In this document: positions 17,962-26,381 of the stretch, piece after piece | Layout of the letters: the number at the start of each line of letters is the position of its first letter | How positions within the stretch are numbered: the first letter of the stretch is position 1 | NCBI RefSeq assembly: GCF_014699035.1 | Contig: NZ_JACXAA010000001.1 | Location: 558,001 to 622,000, forward strand | From: Spirosoma validum | Lineage (GTDB): Bacteria; Bacteroidota; Bacteroidia; Cytophagales; Spirosomataceae | Direction of reading: 5' to 3' | Length of the DNA: 64,000 bases | Notes under the pieces: generated by a model | What the model was told of the DNA's origin: nothing | Seen by the model: the letters and a program-made list of their open reading frames with translations, nothing else | Database searches by the model: none | Program-made: the position numbers and the translations under genes

Positions 17962-18636
17962 TTAGTTTTTCTTAGGCGTTGTTGCACCAGCACCCGTCGT
18001 AGGCTTGGTTGCTGTCGGTGTGCCACCACCTGTTGTAGCTGGTTTAGCTGCAGCAGCTGCCTTGGCGGGGTCTATACCTAATTTTTTCAATACTAACTCC
18101 GTAATATTGTTTTCTTCAGGTGCTACCAGCAAGATAGGAATCGTGTTGGCACCAGCATCCAGGTTAAATACGTACTGATAGCCGCTTTCTTTCGCCACAG
18201 CATCAATAGCCTTCTGAATTTTCTGTACTACGGGATTTACCAATTGCTGATACTTCGTTTGCAGGGATTGCTCAGCCGTCCGACCAAACTCCTGAATCCG
18301 AGTCTGAAGACCCTGAAGTTCGGTTTCGCGATCTTTGCGGATAACGTCCGACATCTGAGCTGCGCCTTTTTCATAGGCTTCATATTTATCCTGAAGTTCT
18401 TTCTGCATCCGTTTCAGTTCGTTTTCTGACTGTGTACGCTGAATCGTAAGCTGATTTTGGATGTCTTTTGCTTCAGGAGTTTGCGACAGAACGTAATCAA
18501 TGTTCGTATAGCCTAACTTAAGCGGTCCAGCTGCTGCGGTAGTCGTAGCAGGGGCTGCAGTTGGGGCTTGTGCCTGTGCGTTTAAACCGCCCATCAGAAG
18601 AGCTGCAGCAAACGCCATGACGAGGTTTTTCTTCAT
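17962..18636 (-). CDS. OmpH/Skp-family periplasmic chaperone (second copy)
   Basis: A 224-residue exported coiled-coil chaperone that holds unfolded outer-membrane proteins in the periplasm. The signal peptide is MKKNLVMAFAAALLMGGLNAQAQ. The conserved start of the mature domain is LKLGYTNIDYVLSQTPEAK. A long heptad helix follows (NELKRMQKELQDKYEAYEKG to EQSLQTKYQQL), then the closing strand YQYVFNLDAGANTIPIL. A low-complexity tail (Ala/Pro/Thr, ending TTPKKN) is added after the domain. It follows the first ompH copy by 19 bases, so they are co-transcribed. Confidence 0.92.
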   Translation of the reverse strand: MKKNLVMAFAAALLMGGLNAQAQAPTAAPATTTAAAGPLKLGYTNIDYVLSQTPEAKDIQNQLTIQRTQSENELKRMQKELQDKYEAYEKGAAQMSDVIRKDRETELQGLQTRIQEFGRTAEQSLQTKYQQLVNPVVQKIQKAIDAVAKESGYQYVFNLDAGANTIPILLVAPEENNITELVLKKLGIDPAKAAAAAKPATTGGGTPTATKPTTGAGATTPKKN

Positions 18637-18655
18637 TTCGAATTGATTGTTTGTA

Positions 18656-19234
18656 TTACTTAGGATTTGTGGTTGCTTTGTTTGTATTTGTTGGATTGCC
18701 GTTGGTAGCCGTTGGTTTAATCTCTAATCCAAGCTCTTCCATTACGTAGTCTGAGTAATCGTGCCGAGGGTTCGTGTAGAGCATAACAAAATCGGAAGCT
18801 TTATCGAAAATAAAATCCAGCTTTTTTTGAAGTGCTACTTTTTCAACGGCTCGGTTCACCATATCCATTGGCACCTTCATCAGTTCCTTTTTTTTCTCGT
18901 ATAAGAGGCCCTGATAGCCAAATACTTTGTTGTTATAGTCTCGAGCCTCTCGTTCTCTCTCGCTGAGCACACGTTGTCGATCACGCTTCATATCCTCAGT
19001 CAGCAAAATTTCTTCTGCCTGGTATGACTTTTGCAACTTGTCAATCTCGACGTACTTGTCCTGAATATCTTTTGACCATTTCTCAGCAAACTTGTCGATT
19101 TCGGTCAGTGCCTTTTGATACTCGGGCATTTTACCTAGAATGAACTCGGTATCAACGTAACCAAACTTCTGTGCGTGAGCAGGGGTTACTGACCAAACAG
19201 CGGACAAAAGTACGAAAAATAAGGCTTTTTTCAT
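18656..19234 (-). CDS. OmpH/Skp-family periplasmic chaperone (first copy)
   Basis: A 192-residue Skp-like protein with signal peptide MKKALFFVLLSAVWSVTPAHA and mature start QKFGYVDTEFILGKMPEYQKAL. A charged coiled coil (FAEKWSKDIQDKYVEIDKLQKSYQ) is followed by the closing strands KKLDFIFDKASDFVMLYTNPRHDYSDYV. An upstream in-frame ATG at 19249 would add MTGYV before the lysines of the signal peptide; the MKK start is more typical. It lies between bamA and the second ompH gene, as in many Bacteroidota, and serves beta-barrel protein delivery to BamA. Confidence 0.92.
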   Translation of the reverse strand: MKKALFFVLLSAVWSVTPAHAQKFGYVDTEFILGKMPEYQKALTEIDKFAEKWSKDIQDKYVEIDKLQKSYQAEEILLTEDMKRDRQRVLSEREREARDYNNKVFGYQGLLYEKKKELMKVPMDMVNRAVEKVALQKKLDFIFDKASDFVMLYTNPRHDYSDYVMEELGLEIKPTATNGNPTNTNKATTNPK

Positions 19235-19288
19235 TACGTAGCCAGTCATTTTTTGCAGGAAGTGATTGATTTTCAGGAATGGTTATTA

Positions 19289-19321
19289 AAACCTATAAGG
19301 TTATTAAGACCTTATAGGTTT
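19289..19321 (-). other. Perfect hairpin between bamA and ompH
   Basis: AAACCTATAAGGT pairs with ACCTTATAGGTTT (13 bases, loop of 7). It lies in the ~120-base spacer downstream of bamA. The T-tail on the minus strand is weak (TTTTAATAACC), so it may be a partial terminator or an mRNA processing or stability element. Confidence 0.6.
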
Positions 19322-19352
19322 CTTAGATTAAAACGTTCACCATTCTCAAATC

Positions 19353-21944
19353 TTATCTGAGCTGCTGCCCAATCGTGAAGTGGAACTGACCAGAGGCTTT
19401 GTCTTTCACCCCCGGAATCGTATCGAAGCCATACCCGTAATCAATCCCGATCAATCCAAAAGCAGGCATAAATATCCGAGCACCAAAGCCCGCTGACTTT
19501 TTTAGATCAAACGGATTATACTGTTTGTACGTGCCCCAGTTATTACCCGCTTCCAGAAAGCCCAGTACGAAGATCGTAGCCGATGGATTCAACGAAACAG
19601 GATAACGCAATTCAGCAACGAATTTGTTATAAACAACCCCACCCTGGCTACGGGCAGTTGCATCAGAACTGCGGTTATAGTCAGCGGTATAAACACTACG
19701 GTCGTCGTAGCCACGTAGACCAATAATATCCTGAGCCAGCGCGAATTGCCCTTGCCCAGCCAAACCTGATCCACCTAATACAAACCGCTCAAAAGGACCA
19801 ATATCGGTACGTTTATTATAGCTGCCTAAGAAACCTAAGTGAGCGCGCGTATTCAACACCAGTTTACCAAATACAGTCTGGAACCAACTGGCATCGAACA
19901 TCCATTTATGGTATTCCACAAACTTATACTTATCCTCCGGCTTAGCACTTTCATTGGTTGTTTTAAACGCTGAATACGGCGGTGTAAACGATCCACTTAG
20001 CGTAAATGATGATCCATTACGTGGAAACTGCGGATTGTCGATGCTATTCCGTGACAGGGTTGTATTGAACGTAATGTTGTTCGAAATCCCGTTCCGATAG
20101 TTGATATAAAACAAATCAAGGTTGTTCAGGTCATACCGCTGATAAGAGATCGAGTGGCTCAAGCTAAAATAATCATCAGGGACTTTCAACTGACGACCCA
20201 ATCCAACCGTAAGCGCTGTATTCGTATAGGAACCCGTTGGGGTACGACCTTTCAACGATTGGTAAATACTGTATGGATTTGATGGATCATAGAAGGTCTT
20301 ATAGACCGTATGGCTAGCGCTGACCGAGAATGCATTCGGTTTACGACCACCAAGCCAGGGCTCGGTAAACGATAACGAATACACCTGATACTGACTTCCG
20401 TTGGCCTGAAAGCGCAATTGTACACGTTGACCATCACCAGCCGGCAGCGGACGCCACGCACTGAAGTTAGGAATGTTACGCGCCGAGAAGTTATTGAACG
20501 TCAGACCGAGCGTACCGACAAAGCCGACGTAACCACCCCAACCACCTGACAATTCAATCTGATCGGATGGTTTTTCTTCAACCGTATATTCAATATCCAC
20601 CGTACCATCGTTCTGCGGCACGGGATTGATACCGATTTTTTCCGGATCGAAGTATCCCAACGTAGCAAGTTCGCGCTGGGTACGTATCAAAGCTGTTTTT
20701 GAAAATTTCTGTCCTGGCAACGTCCGAACAGTACGCATTACTACGTGATCACTGGTTTTTGTATTACCGTTGAGAATAACGCGGTTAATCGTTGCCTGCT
20801 TTCCTTCGAAGATGCGAATTTCCAGATCGATTGAGTCGCCATCAATGGCTTTTTCAACAGGTTGAGCATTATAATACAGATAGCCTAGATCCATATACTG
20901 TGAACTCAGATCTTGACCGGGATTACCATTCATCCGCTTTTCCAAATCCTCAGGATTATAAACGTCGCCTTTGGTTACACCCAACACCTGTCGGAGTTGA
21001 TCGGCCGTATACAGATAATTACCCGAAAAATCGATTTTCCGATAATAGTATTGACGGCCTTCGTTCAACTTCATGTTGATACTGATGGTATTACCGCCGT
21101 TGCCGATTACTGTATCGTGTTCAATTGTAGCGTCACGATAGCCAAGTTTGTTATAATATTCTAACAACTTCTGCTTATCCTCTTCGTACTTTTTCGGAAC
21201 GAACTTTGAGGGGGTAAATAAACGGCCAAATCGCATTTCTTTGGTGCCTTTCATCTTCATGCGCACCGCCGACTCATCGACTTCATTAAGCCCTTCGAAG
21301 TTTATTTTAGCAATTTTAACTTTTTGTCCTTTGTCGACCAATACGCGCATGGTGGCGTTGTTGCGCGTGCTGTCGGGGATTGTGGTTATTTTAACCTTAG
21401 TATTCAAATACCCTTTATCGACAAAAAACTTGCGAACAGCCATTTGAGTATTCTTGGTGATCGTGTTCGTTACGATCTTACCCAGATTGAGCTTCACTTT
21501 ATCTTTTAGGTTGTCTTGCTCGCCTTTTTTGACACCCATAAAATTGACCCGATAAAGTCGGGGCCGCTCCTGCGCCCGAAACATCAGCGTCACTTTCCCC
21601 TCACCGGCATGGTTGGCAAACAATTCAACGTTGTCCAGCAAGCCTGACTCCATCAGTTTTCGCACTGACGAGCCAATGGCTTCGCCCGGAATGCGAATTT
21701 TATCACCAACTTTTAATCCAGCCAGTGAGACCAGTGAATTTGGATCTAAGTAGCGGGTACCCGTCATGGTTAGCCCAGCAATTTCATATTCTTTAGGACT
21801 GGCGTAGTTCAATAATTCATCACCACTAACCGGAGTTTCCGTTGGTACGCCCACCCCTACACGTACCTGAGCCTGGACAGTTGCGGGTAACAGACTGAAG
21901 AATAGGCAAACGGCACTCAATATGACTTTTATACGGTGTTCCAA
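19353..21944 (-). CDS. bamA: Outer membrane protein assembly factor BamA
   Basis: An 863-residue Omp85 protein, the core of the machinery that inserts beta-barrel proteins into the outer membrane. It has a signal peptide (about 1-25, ending ATVQAQ), then POTRA domains over roughly residues 50-430 (for example YEIAGLTMTGTRYLDPNS, KIAKINFEGLNEVDES, INRVILNGNTKTSDHVVMR), then a ~16-strand barrel with GGSGLAGQGQFALAQDIIGLRGYDD and the end GVKDKASGQFHFTIGQQLR. The only start that keeps the signal peptide is TTG at 21942-21944, since an in-frame stop lies four codons upstream and no ATG is available. uppS is upstream and the ompH genes downstream on the same strand. Confidence 0.95.
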   Translation of the reverse strand: MEHRIKVILSAVCLFFSLLPATVQAQVRVGVGVPTETPVSGDELLNYASPKEYEIAGLTMTGTRYLDPNSLVSLAGLKVGDKIRIPGEAIGSSVRKLMESGLLDNVELFANHAGEGKVTLMFRAQERPRLYRVNFMGVKKGEQDNLKDKVKLNLGKIVTNTITKNTQMAVRKFFVDKGYLNTKVKITTIPDSTRNNATMRVLVDKGQKVKIAKINFEGLNEVDESAVRMKMKGTKEMRFGRLFTPSKFVPKKYEEDKQKLLEYYNKLGYRDATIEHDTVIGNGGNTISINMKLNEGRQYYYRKIDFSGNYLYTADQLRQVLGVTKGDVYNPEDLEKRMNGNPGQDLSSQYMDLGYLYYNAQPVEKAIDGDSIDLEIRIFEGKQATINRVILNGNTKTSDHVVMRTVRTLPGQKFSKTALIRTQRELATLGYFDPEKIGINPVPQNDGTVDIEYTVEEKPSDQIELSGGWGGYVGFVGTLGLTFNNFSARNIPNFSAWRPLPAGDGQRVQLRFQANGSQYQVYSLSFTEPWLGGRKPNAFSVSASHTVYKTFYDPSNPYSIYQSLKGRTPTGSYTNTALTVGLGRQLKVPDDYFSLSHSISYQRYDLNNLDLFYINYRNGISNNITFNTTLSRNSIDNPQFPRNGSSFTLSGSFTPPYSAFKTTNESAKPEDKYKFVEYHKWMFDASWFQTVFGKLVLNTRAHLGFLGSYNKRTDIGPFERFVLGGSGLAGQGQFALAQDIIGLRGYDDRSVYTADYNRSSDATARSQGGVVYNKFVAELRYPVSLNPSATIFVLGFLEAGNNWGTYKQYNPFDLKKSAGFGARIFMPAFGLIGIDYGYGFDTIPGVKDKASGQFHFTIGQQLR

Positions 21945-22069
21945 GTTTCGTTACGTATTATGTTGTTGGTTGTCAGGATTCGTTTTGAGAGGACAAGGTT
22001 GGAATCAGCCCGGCTTAATTTATTACGTTAGGCGGCTACCCCATTCTTACGTCAGACCGAATTTCATTT

Positions 22070-22807
22070 TTACTTAACTAATTGTTCGCTGGTTTTACCA
22101 AACCGACGTTCGCGCTGTTGATAATTCAGAATGGCCTCATATAAATGGTTTTTGCGGAAATCGGGCCAGAGTACTTCGGGCATGTAAAACTCAGCGTAGG
22201 CCAATTGCCAGAGCATGAAATTACTGATGCGCATTTCGCCACTCGTTCGGATCATCAGCTCAGGTTCAGGCATACCATCTGTAGCAAGATGGTGGCTAAA
22301 CACCGTCTCGTCGATCTGATCCGGTGTCAGTTTTCCGTCGCGTACTTCGGCTGCCAGTTGCCGGGCAGCTTCCAGAATATCCCAGCGCCCACTATAGCTA
22401 AGAGCCAATACCAGCGTGAGACCGTTGTTACTCTGTGTTTCACGCATGGCCTCGGCTAATTCGCGCTGACAATCGGTGGGGAGACTTTCGGTATTTCCGA
22501 TTGTCGTCAGCCGCACGTTATTGTCCATCAGCGTTTTGATTTCTCCCCGAATCGTATGCACCAACAAGGTCATCAACGCATCGACTTCGTACTTCGGACG
22601 ATTCCAGTTTTCCGTTGAAAAGGCATAAAGTGTCAGATACTTTACCCCTAATTCAGCGCAGCCTTCCGTTACCTCACGCACAGCCTTAATCGCATTTCGG
22701 TGGCCAAATACCCGGGCTGCTCCCTGCCGTTTGGCCCAGCGTCCGTTTCCATCCATGATAACGGCTATGTGCTTAGGCAGATTGCTCGGGTCAATGTGTT
22801 CCTTCAT
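22070..22807 (-). CDS. uppS: Isoprenyl transferase (undecaprenyl diphosphate synthase)
   Basis: A 245-residue cis-prenyltransferase making the C55 lipid carrier for peptidoglycan and O-antigen precursors. Motifs include HIAVIMDGNGRWAKRQG (pyrophosphate-binding Asp), GHRNAIKAVRE, LYAFSTENWNRP, and near the end PEPELMIRTSGEMRISNFMLWQLAYAEFY with RxxxR-type and Glu ligands. Length is normal. The ATG at 22805-22807 is the family start. bamA follows after ~125 bases on the same strand. Confidence 0.96.
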   Translation of the reverse strand: MKEHIDPSNLPKHIAVIMDGNGRWAKRQGAARVFGHRNAIKAVREVTEGCAELGVKYLTLYAFSTENWNRPKYEVDALMTLLVHTIRGEIKTLMDNNVRLTTIGNTESLPTDCQRELAEAMRETQSNNGLTLVLALSYSGRWDILEAARQLAAEVRDGKLTPDQIDETVFSHHLATDGMPEPELMIRTSGEMRISNFMLWQLAYAEFYMPEVLWPDFRKNHLYEAILNYQQRERRFGKTSEQLVK

Positions 22808-22854
22808 CCCAGTAGGGGAGTTTTAACAAGAATTAACAAGACCGCGAAGATACG

Positions 22855-22862
22855 CAAATTTA
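22855..22862 (-). promoter_or_regulatory. Candidate -7 element of the uppS promoter
   Basis: On the minus strand this reads TAAATTTG, a full TAnnTTTG match 48 bases before the uppS ATG. A small GGTC/GACC hairpin lies directly upstream; no TTG occupies the expected -33 position. Confidence 0.45.
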
Positions 22863-23005
22863 GTCGGTCTTTAGGACCGCTACGTTGAAACCCAGCGCAA
22901 ATAATCGAATAAATAGCATCGGCTTTCGATTTTAAACCAATGCTTGCGGAGGGTTTCGGATGCTGGAAGTCAATGCTGTTATACCAACGCACGAACTATC
23001 TCTCG

Positions 23006-23013
23006 TATCTTTG
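23006..23013 (+). promoter_or_regulatory. Candidate -7 element upstream of the fasciclin gene
   Basis: TATCTTTG is identical to the rpsL -7 element and lies 75 bases before the ATG at 23088. The -33 region is not a clear TTG at 19 bases. Confidence 0.45.
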
Positions 23014-23087
23014 TAGCTAAGGAACCATAAATCAGGCTTATAGTACGTTTTGTGGGTACAAGCCTGTTATTTGATTTGCTACGTTAT

Positions 23088-24047
23088 ATGATGACTTCAT
23101 TTTCGGGGCTACCTGGCCGGATTTCTATCCTTGCTTTGTTGCTGCTGGTTGCGGTAAGTTGTAAAAAAGGTGATGATACGGTGGCGGCCCCCCAAACCAT
23201 TCCTGACCGGGTTCTGGAAGATAGCCAGTTTAGTTTATTACGGGTCGCTCTTGCCTACGCGGGCGTTAGCGATGCCCTTAAATCAGGAAATCTAACGCTA
23301 TTTGCGCCAACAGATTCTGCTTTTCAGGCTTCAGGATTTGGCAGTATATCATCCATTCAATCGTTGTCCAGGGATCAGGTGCGCTCCATGATGCTATATC
23401 ACGTGCTCTATGGTTCAGTTACGTCGGCACAAATTCCGTCAGGGTTCAATGCCGTAGAAACAGTTGGGAAAGGCATTGCCTTTTTTACTAAAAGCAATGA
23501 CGGGACTATTTATATCAACAATGCGAAGTTAACGCAGCCTGACCTGGTCACAGCGAATGGCTATATCCACAAAGTTAATCGCCTACTAACGCCCTCCGCT
23601 GGAAATCTGCTCACTACTATCCAAAGTAATCCAAACTTAACGTTCTTAGCGGCAGCAGTTAAGCGCATCGGTACCAGTAATCCGACTTTGCTGGCAACCC
23701 TTAATAATTCATCATCCACAAATACGGTAACCGTCTTCGCTCCAAATGATGAGGCTTTTAAGGCGGATAGCCGATATAATACGATAACAGCCATCGAATC
23801 GGCCGATCAACAGACGCTGGCGAATACGCTTTTATATCATGTTACGTCGGGAGTTCTATTCTCTAATCAATTGAAGACGGGTACTCTTACGTCGTTGTTC
23901 AATACTAATAAATTTACCGTGACTGTTGCACCAAATCAGATAACCCTAAAAGGCAATCGAAATGCAACATTCGCCACAATCAGGCAGGCCGATATACCCA
24001 CCACGAGTGGCTTGATTCACGTTATTGATAAAGTATTGCAACCCTGA
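23088..24047 (+). CDS. Fasciclin (FAS1)-domain lipoprotein
   Basis: A 319-residue surface or periplasmic lipoprotein. The N-terminus has a hydrophobic signal and lipobox (LLLLVAVSCKKGDD, Cys at ~25). Two FAS1 domains follow. The first has SQFSLLRVALAYAGV, NLTLFAPTDSAFQASG, MLYHVLYG and VTANGYIHKVNRLLTP. The second has NLTFLAAAVKRIG, NTVTVFAPNDEAFKAD, LLYHVTSG and GLIHVIDKVLQP. FAS1 domains mediate adhesion or ligand binding. The start is the ATG at 23088, since a GTG at 23052 adds no signal-like sequence. Two FKBP-type lipoproteins follow on the same strand and probably share its envelope location. Confidence 0.9.
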   Translation: MMTSFSGLPGRISILALLLLVAVSCKKGDDTVAAPQTIPDRVLEDSQFSLLRVALAYAGVSDALKSGNLTLFAPTDSAFQASGFGSISSIQSLSRDQVRSMMLYHVLYGSVTSAQIPSGFNAVETVGKGIAFFTKSNDGTIYINNAKLTQPDLVTANGYIHKVNRLLTPSAGNLLTTIQSNPNLTFLAAAVKRIGTSNPTLLATLNNSSSTNTVTVFAPNDEAFKADSRYNTITAIESADQQTLANTLLYHVTSGVLFSNQLKTGTLTSLFNTNKFTVTVAPNQITLKGNRNATFATIRQADIPTTSGLIHVIDKVLQP

Positions 24048-24140
24048 TGATTTACTGGATTGATTGCCCAGATGTAATCCAACTCTTTTTAGCAGAGAAG
24101 GGTCAGTAACTAGTTGAATTGGTTAAGTTATTCTCGATCC

Positions 24141-25082
24141 ATGTATAAACTTTCTTTTTTGATTCTTTTTGCTGCCCTGATTGGCTGTTTGAGCTCTTGT
24201 AGTACAAGTGTTGATCCTGAGTCTACTACGGCTGCCGCTACGTTAGATTCAAATAAAACGGATATTATGACCTATGCCACGAGCGAAGGTTTGTCTGGAA
24301 CCATGACGACTTCAGGACTTTATTACGTATTCAATAAGCCAACCTCTTCAACTGTAGTGCCTGCTTACGGCCAGGAGCTTGAGTTTAATTATACGCTCTA
24401 TGTTCTGAATGGCCCCAGTAATACCACTGTCACTACTGGTGTTACCGATCGGAAAATTGATTCAGCCTATGCGACTACTTCCATTTTCTATCCATTCTTC
24501 GCCGGTTCCCTAAAGTCAGGCTTACAGGAAGGTTTCCAACTTATGCATGAAGGCGACCAGGTTACACTGCTGATTCCGTCAGCACTGGCTTTTGGCAATG
24601 CCATCTCTCCGGACGGGAACGTTCCGGCTAATTCGCCCGTACGGTACGATATTACGTTGAAACGAACCCGTACGGAAGATCAGCAGATTACAGAATACAT
24701 CGCTCAGAATAACCTGACGGTTACACAGACAACGTCTACTGGATTACGATTTATTAAAACGGCATCCGTTACCGACACAACCACCAACAAGTTACCAACC
24801 ACCAATCAAACAATTACTCTTAGATACACAGGGCTGCTTCTGCGATCTACAACTCCTTTCGAGAATACAGGAACTGGTACTGTTTCTTTCACGGTGGGAC
24901 GGTTTCCGGCTGCTGGGGTGAATGAAGGCTTAGCAAAACTTAGACGGGGCGAGAAAGCAACGTTAATTTTTCCCTCCTCTCAAGGCTACACAACAGTAGG
25001 CACTCTAGCTACTAATGGAACGTATATTGTTCCACCCAATGCACCATTACGGTACGATGTAGAAATAGTTTCGATACAATAA
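24141..25082 (+). CDS. FKBP-type peptidyl-prolyl isomerase-like lipoprotein (copy 1)
   Basis: A 313-residue lipoprotein: MYKLSFLILFAALIGCLSSC places the lipidated Cys near residue 17-20. Two FKBP-like domains follow. One is at ~50-180 (GLYYVFNKP, VTLLIPSALAFG, PANSPVRYDITLKR). The other is at ~195-313 (GLRFIKTA, LRYTGLLL, GVNEGLAKLRRGEKATLIFPSSQGY, PPNAPLRYDVEIVSI). The 'L..G.K..L..P...G' and 'P.N.P..YD..L' patterns are typical of FKBPs. Several aromatic active-site residues are not obvious, so isomerase activity is uncertain. The ATG at 24141 gives the signal peptide. It is paralogous to the next gene. Confidence 0.85.
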   Translation: MYKLSFLILFAALIGCLSSCSTSVDPESTTAAATLDSNKTDIMTYATSEGLSGTMTTSGLYYVFNKPTSSTVVPAYGQELEFNYTLYVLNGPSNTTVTTGVTDRKIDSAYATTSIFYPFFAGSLKSGLQEGFQLMHEGDQVTLLIPSALAFGNAISPDGNVPANSPVRYDITLKRTRTEDQQITEYIAQNNLTVTQTTSTGLRFIKTASVTDTTTNKLPTTNQTITLRYTGLLLRSTTPFENTGTGTVSFTVGRFPAAGVNEGLAKLRRGEKATLIFPSSQGYTTVGTLATNGTYIVPPNAPLRYDVEIVSIQ

Positions 25083-25277
25083 AATCGTCTTATAATCAGT
25101 ACTTTATGAATAATAAACTAATCTATAAGGCAATAAAAGCGAAACGGTGGTCGTAATCAAAGAGGTTAATTGATTGTTCCCATTAGCCGTTTTATAAATA
25201 AATTTTATCACTAAGATTCCAGCGCTTTGCCACATTTTCGGGTCAGTAAGCGTAGTACTATTTGTTTCCTCTATCTT

Positions 25278-26174
25278 ATGCGTAAGCTTCATTCATTTAT
25301 TTTTGGTGCATTGGCGCTCGGTACAATAGCAGCCTGCACGAACAACATTGATCCCAGTACGGATACAAACGCTATTTATCAGTCAAATTTAGCGGATATA
25401 AGTACCTATGCCGCTAGCAAAGGCTTAAACGGCAAGTCAACAAACACAGGGCTGTATTACGCCATATCGAAACCCAGTAACTCATCCATAGCAACCGCAA
25501 TTGGCCAAGAAGTTGAGCTCAATTATACGTTGTATTCGTTAACAAAAAGTACGGGCAATCCCTCTGTTATAGTTGATCGAAAAGTAGATTCAACTTATGC
25601 TACGACCTCGTTGTATGGTCCGCTTACAGAGAGTAATTCGGGGTTAATCGAAGGGTTGATGTATATGCATGAAGGTGATCAGGCCGTTTTATTGCTCCCT
25701 TCTCTCCTTGCATTCGGCAACCAGTCTGCTTACAACGGACTAGTCCCGGCCAATTCGCCTGTACGATTCGACGTAACACTTAAGCGTGCCCGGACCGAAG
25801 ATCAGCAAATCAACGAGTATATGACGGCGAATAAGCTGACGCCAACAGAAGTAACCAGCAGTGGCTTACGTTTCATTAAAACACTCGATAATTCCACAGG
25901 AGCCACACCAACAGCAACCCAAACACTTATCGTCAAATACAAAGGTAAGTTATTACGATCTGTATCGGCCTTCGACAGTACCGGTACAGGTACGTATCCA
26001 ACTACAATTGGAAAATCTATCGCTGGCTTCGATGAGGGCTTGTCTAAATTAAAAGTCGGCGAAAAGGCAACAATTATTTTACCGTCAAAAATCGGATATG
26101 GTACTACAGGCTATCAGCAGATTCCGCCTTATGCTCCAATGCGCTTCGATATAGAACTAGTTTCAGTGCAATAG
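25278..26174 (+). CDS. FKBP-type peptidyl-prolyl isomerase-like lipoprotein (copy 2)
   Basis: A 298-residue lipoprotein closely related to the preceding gene throughout. The signal is MRKLHSFIFGALALGTIAAC with lipobox Cys ~20. Shared blocks include GLYYAISKPS, DRKVDSTYATTSLYGP, YMHEGDQAVLLLPSLLAFG, VPANSPVRFDVTLKRARTED and FDEGLSKLKVGEKATIILPS. The second domain keeps an 'FDST' and 'PPYAPMRFDIEL' pattern more like active FKBPs. It lies ~195 bases after copy 1 and ends in a strong terminator. A duplicated envelope folding factor is likely (inference). Confidence 0.86.
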   Translation: MRKLHSFIFGALALGTIAACTNNIDPSTDTNAIYQSNLADISTYAASKGLNGKSTNTGLYYAISKPSNSSIATAIGQEVELNYTLYSLTKSTGNPSVIVDRKVDSTYATTSLYGPLTESNSGLIEGLMYMHEGDQAVLLLPSLLAFGNQSAYNGLVPANSPVRFDVTLKRARTEDQQINEYMTANKLTPTEVTSSGLRFIKTLDNSTGATPTATQTLIVKYKGKLLRSVSAFDSTGTGTYPTTIGKSIAGFDEGLSKLKVGEKATIILPSKIGYGTTGYQQIPPYAPMRFDIELVSVQ

Positions 26175-26189
26175 TCTGCTGAAAAATAG

Positions 26190-26235
26190 CTCAAAAAAAT
26201 GCCTGTATTCTGATGAATACAGGCATTTTTTTGAG
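26190..26235 (+). terminator. Strong intrinsic terminator after the FKBP genes
   Basis: A perfect 21-base stem (core ATGCCTGTATTC/GAATACAGGCAT) closes a TGAT loop and has A7/T7 within the arms. It starts 16 bases after the stop codon of copy 2. Confidence 0.92.
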
Positions 26236-26381
26236 ACGAATCAGAAAATGCGCGTCTAAGGAAAATGATACGAAATCAGCTTAATCTTTGGCTAAAGCCA
26301 TTCATCTCCAAATAATATAACCTCACTTTGGTTACATACTTAATTTTAACTTAACTTGCGCGCTTATTAACTTTATTTTTT

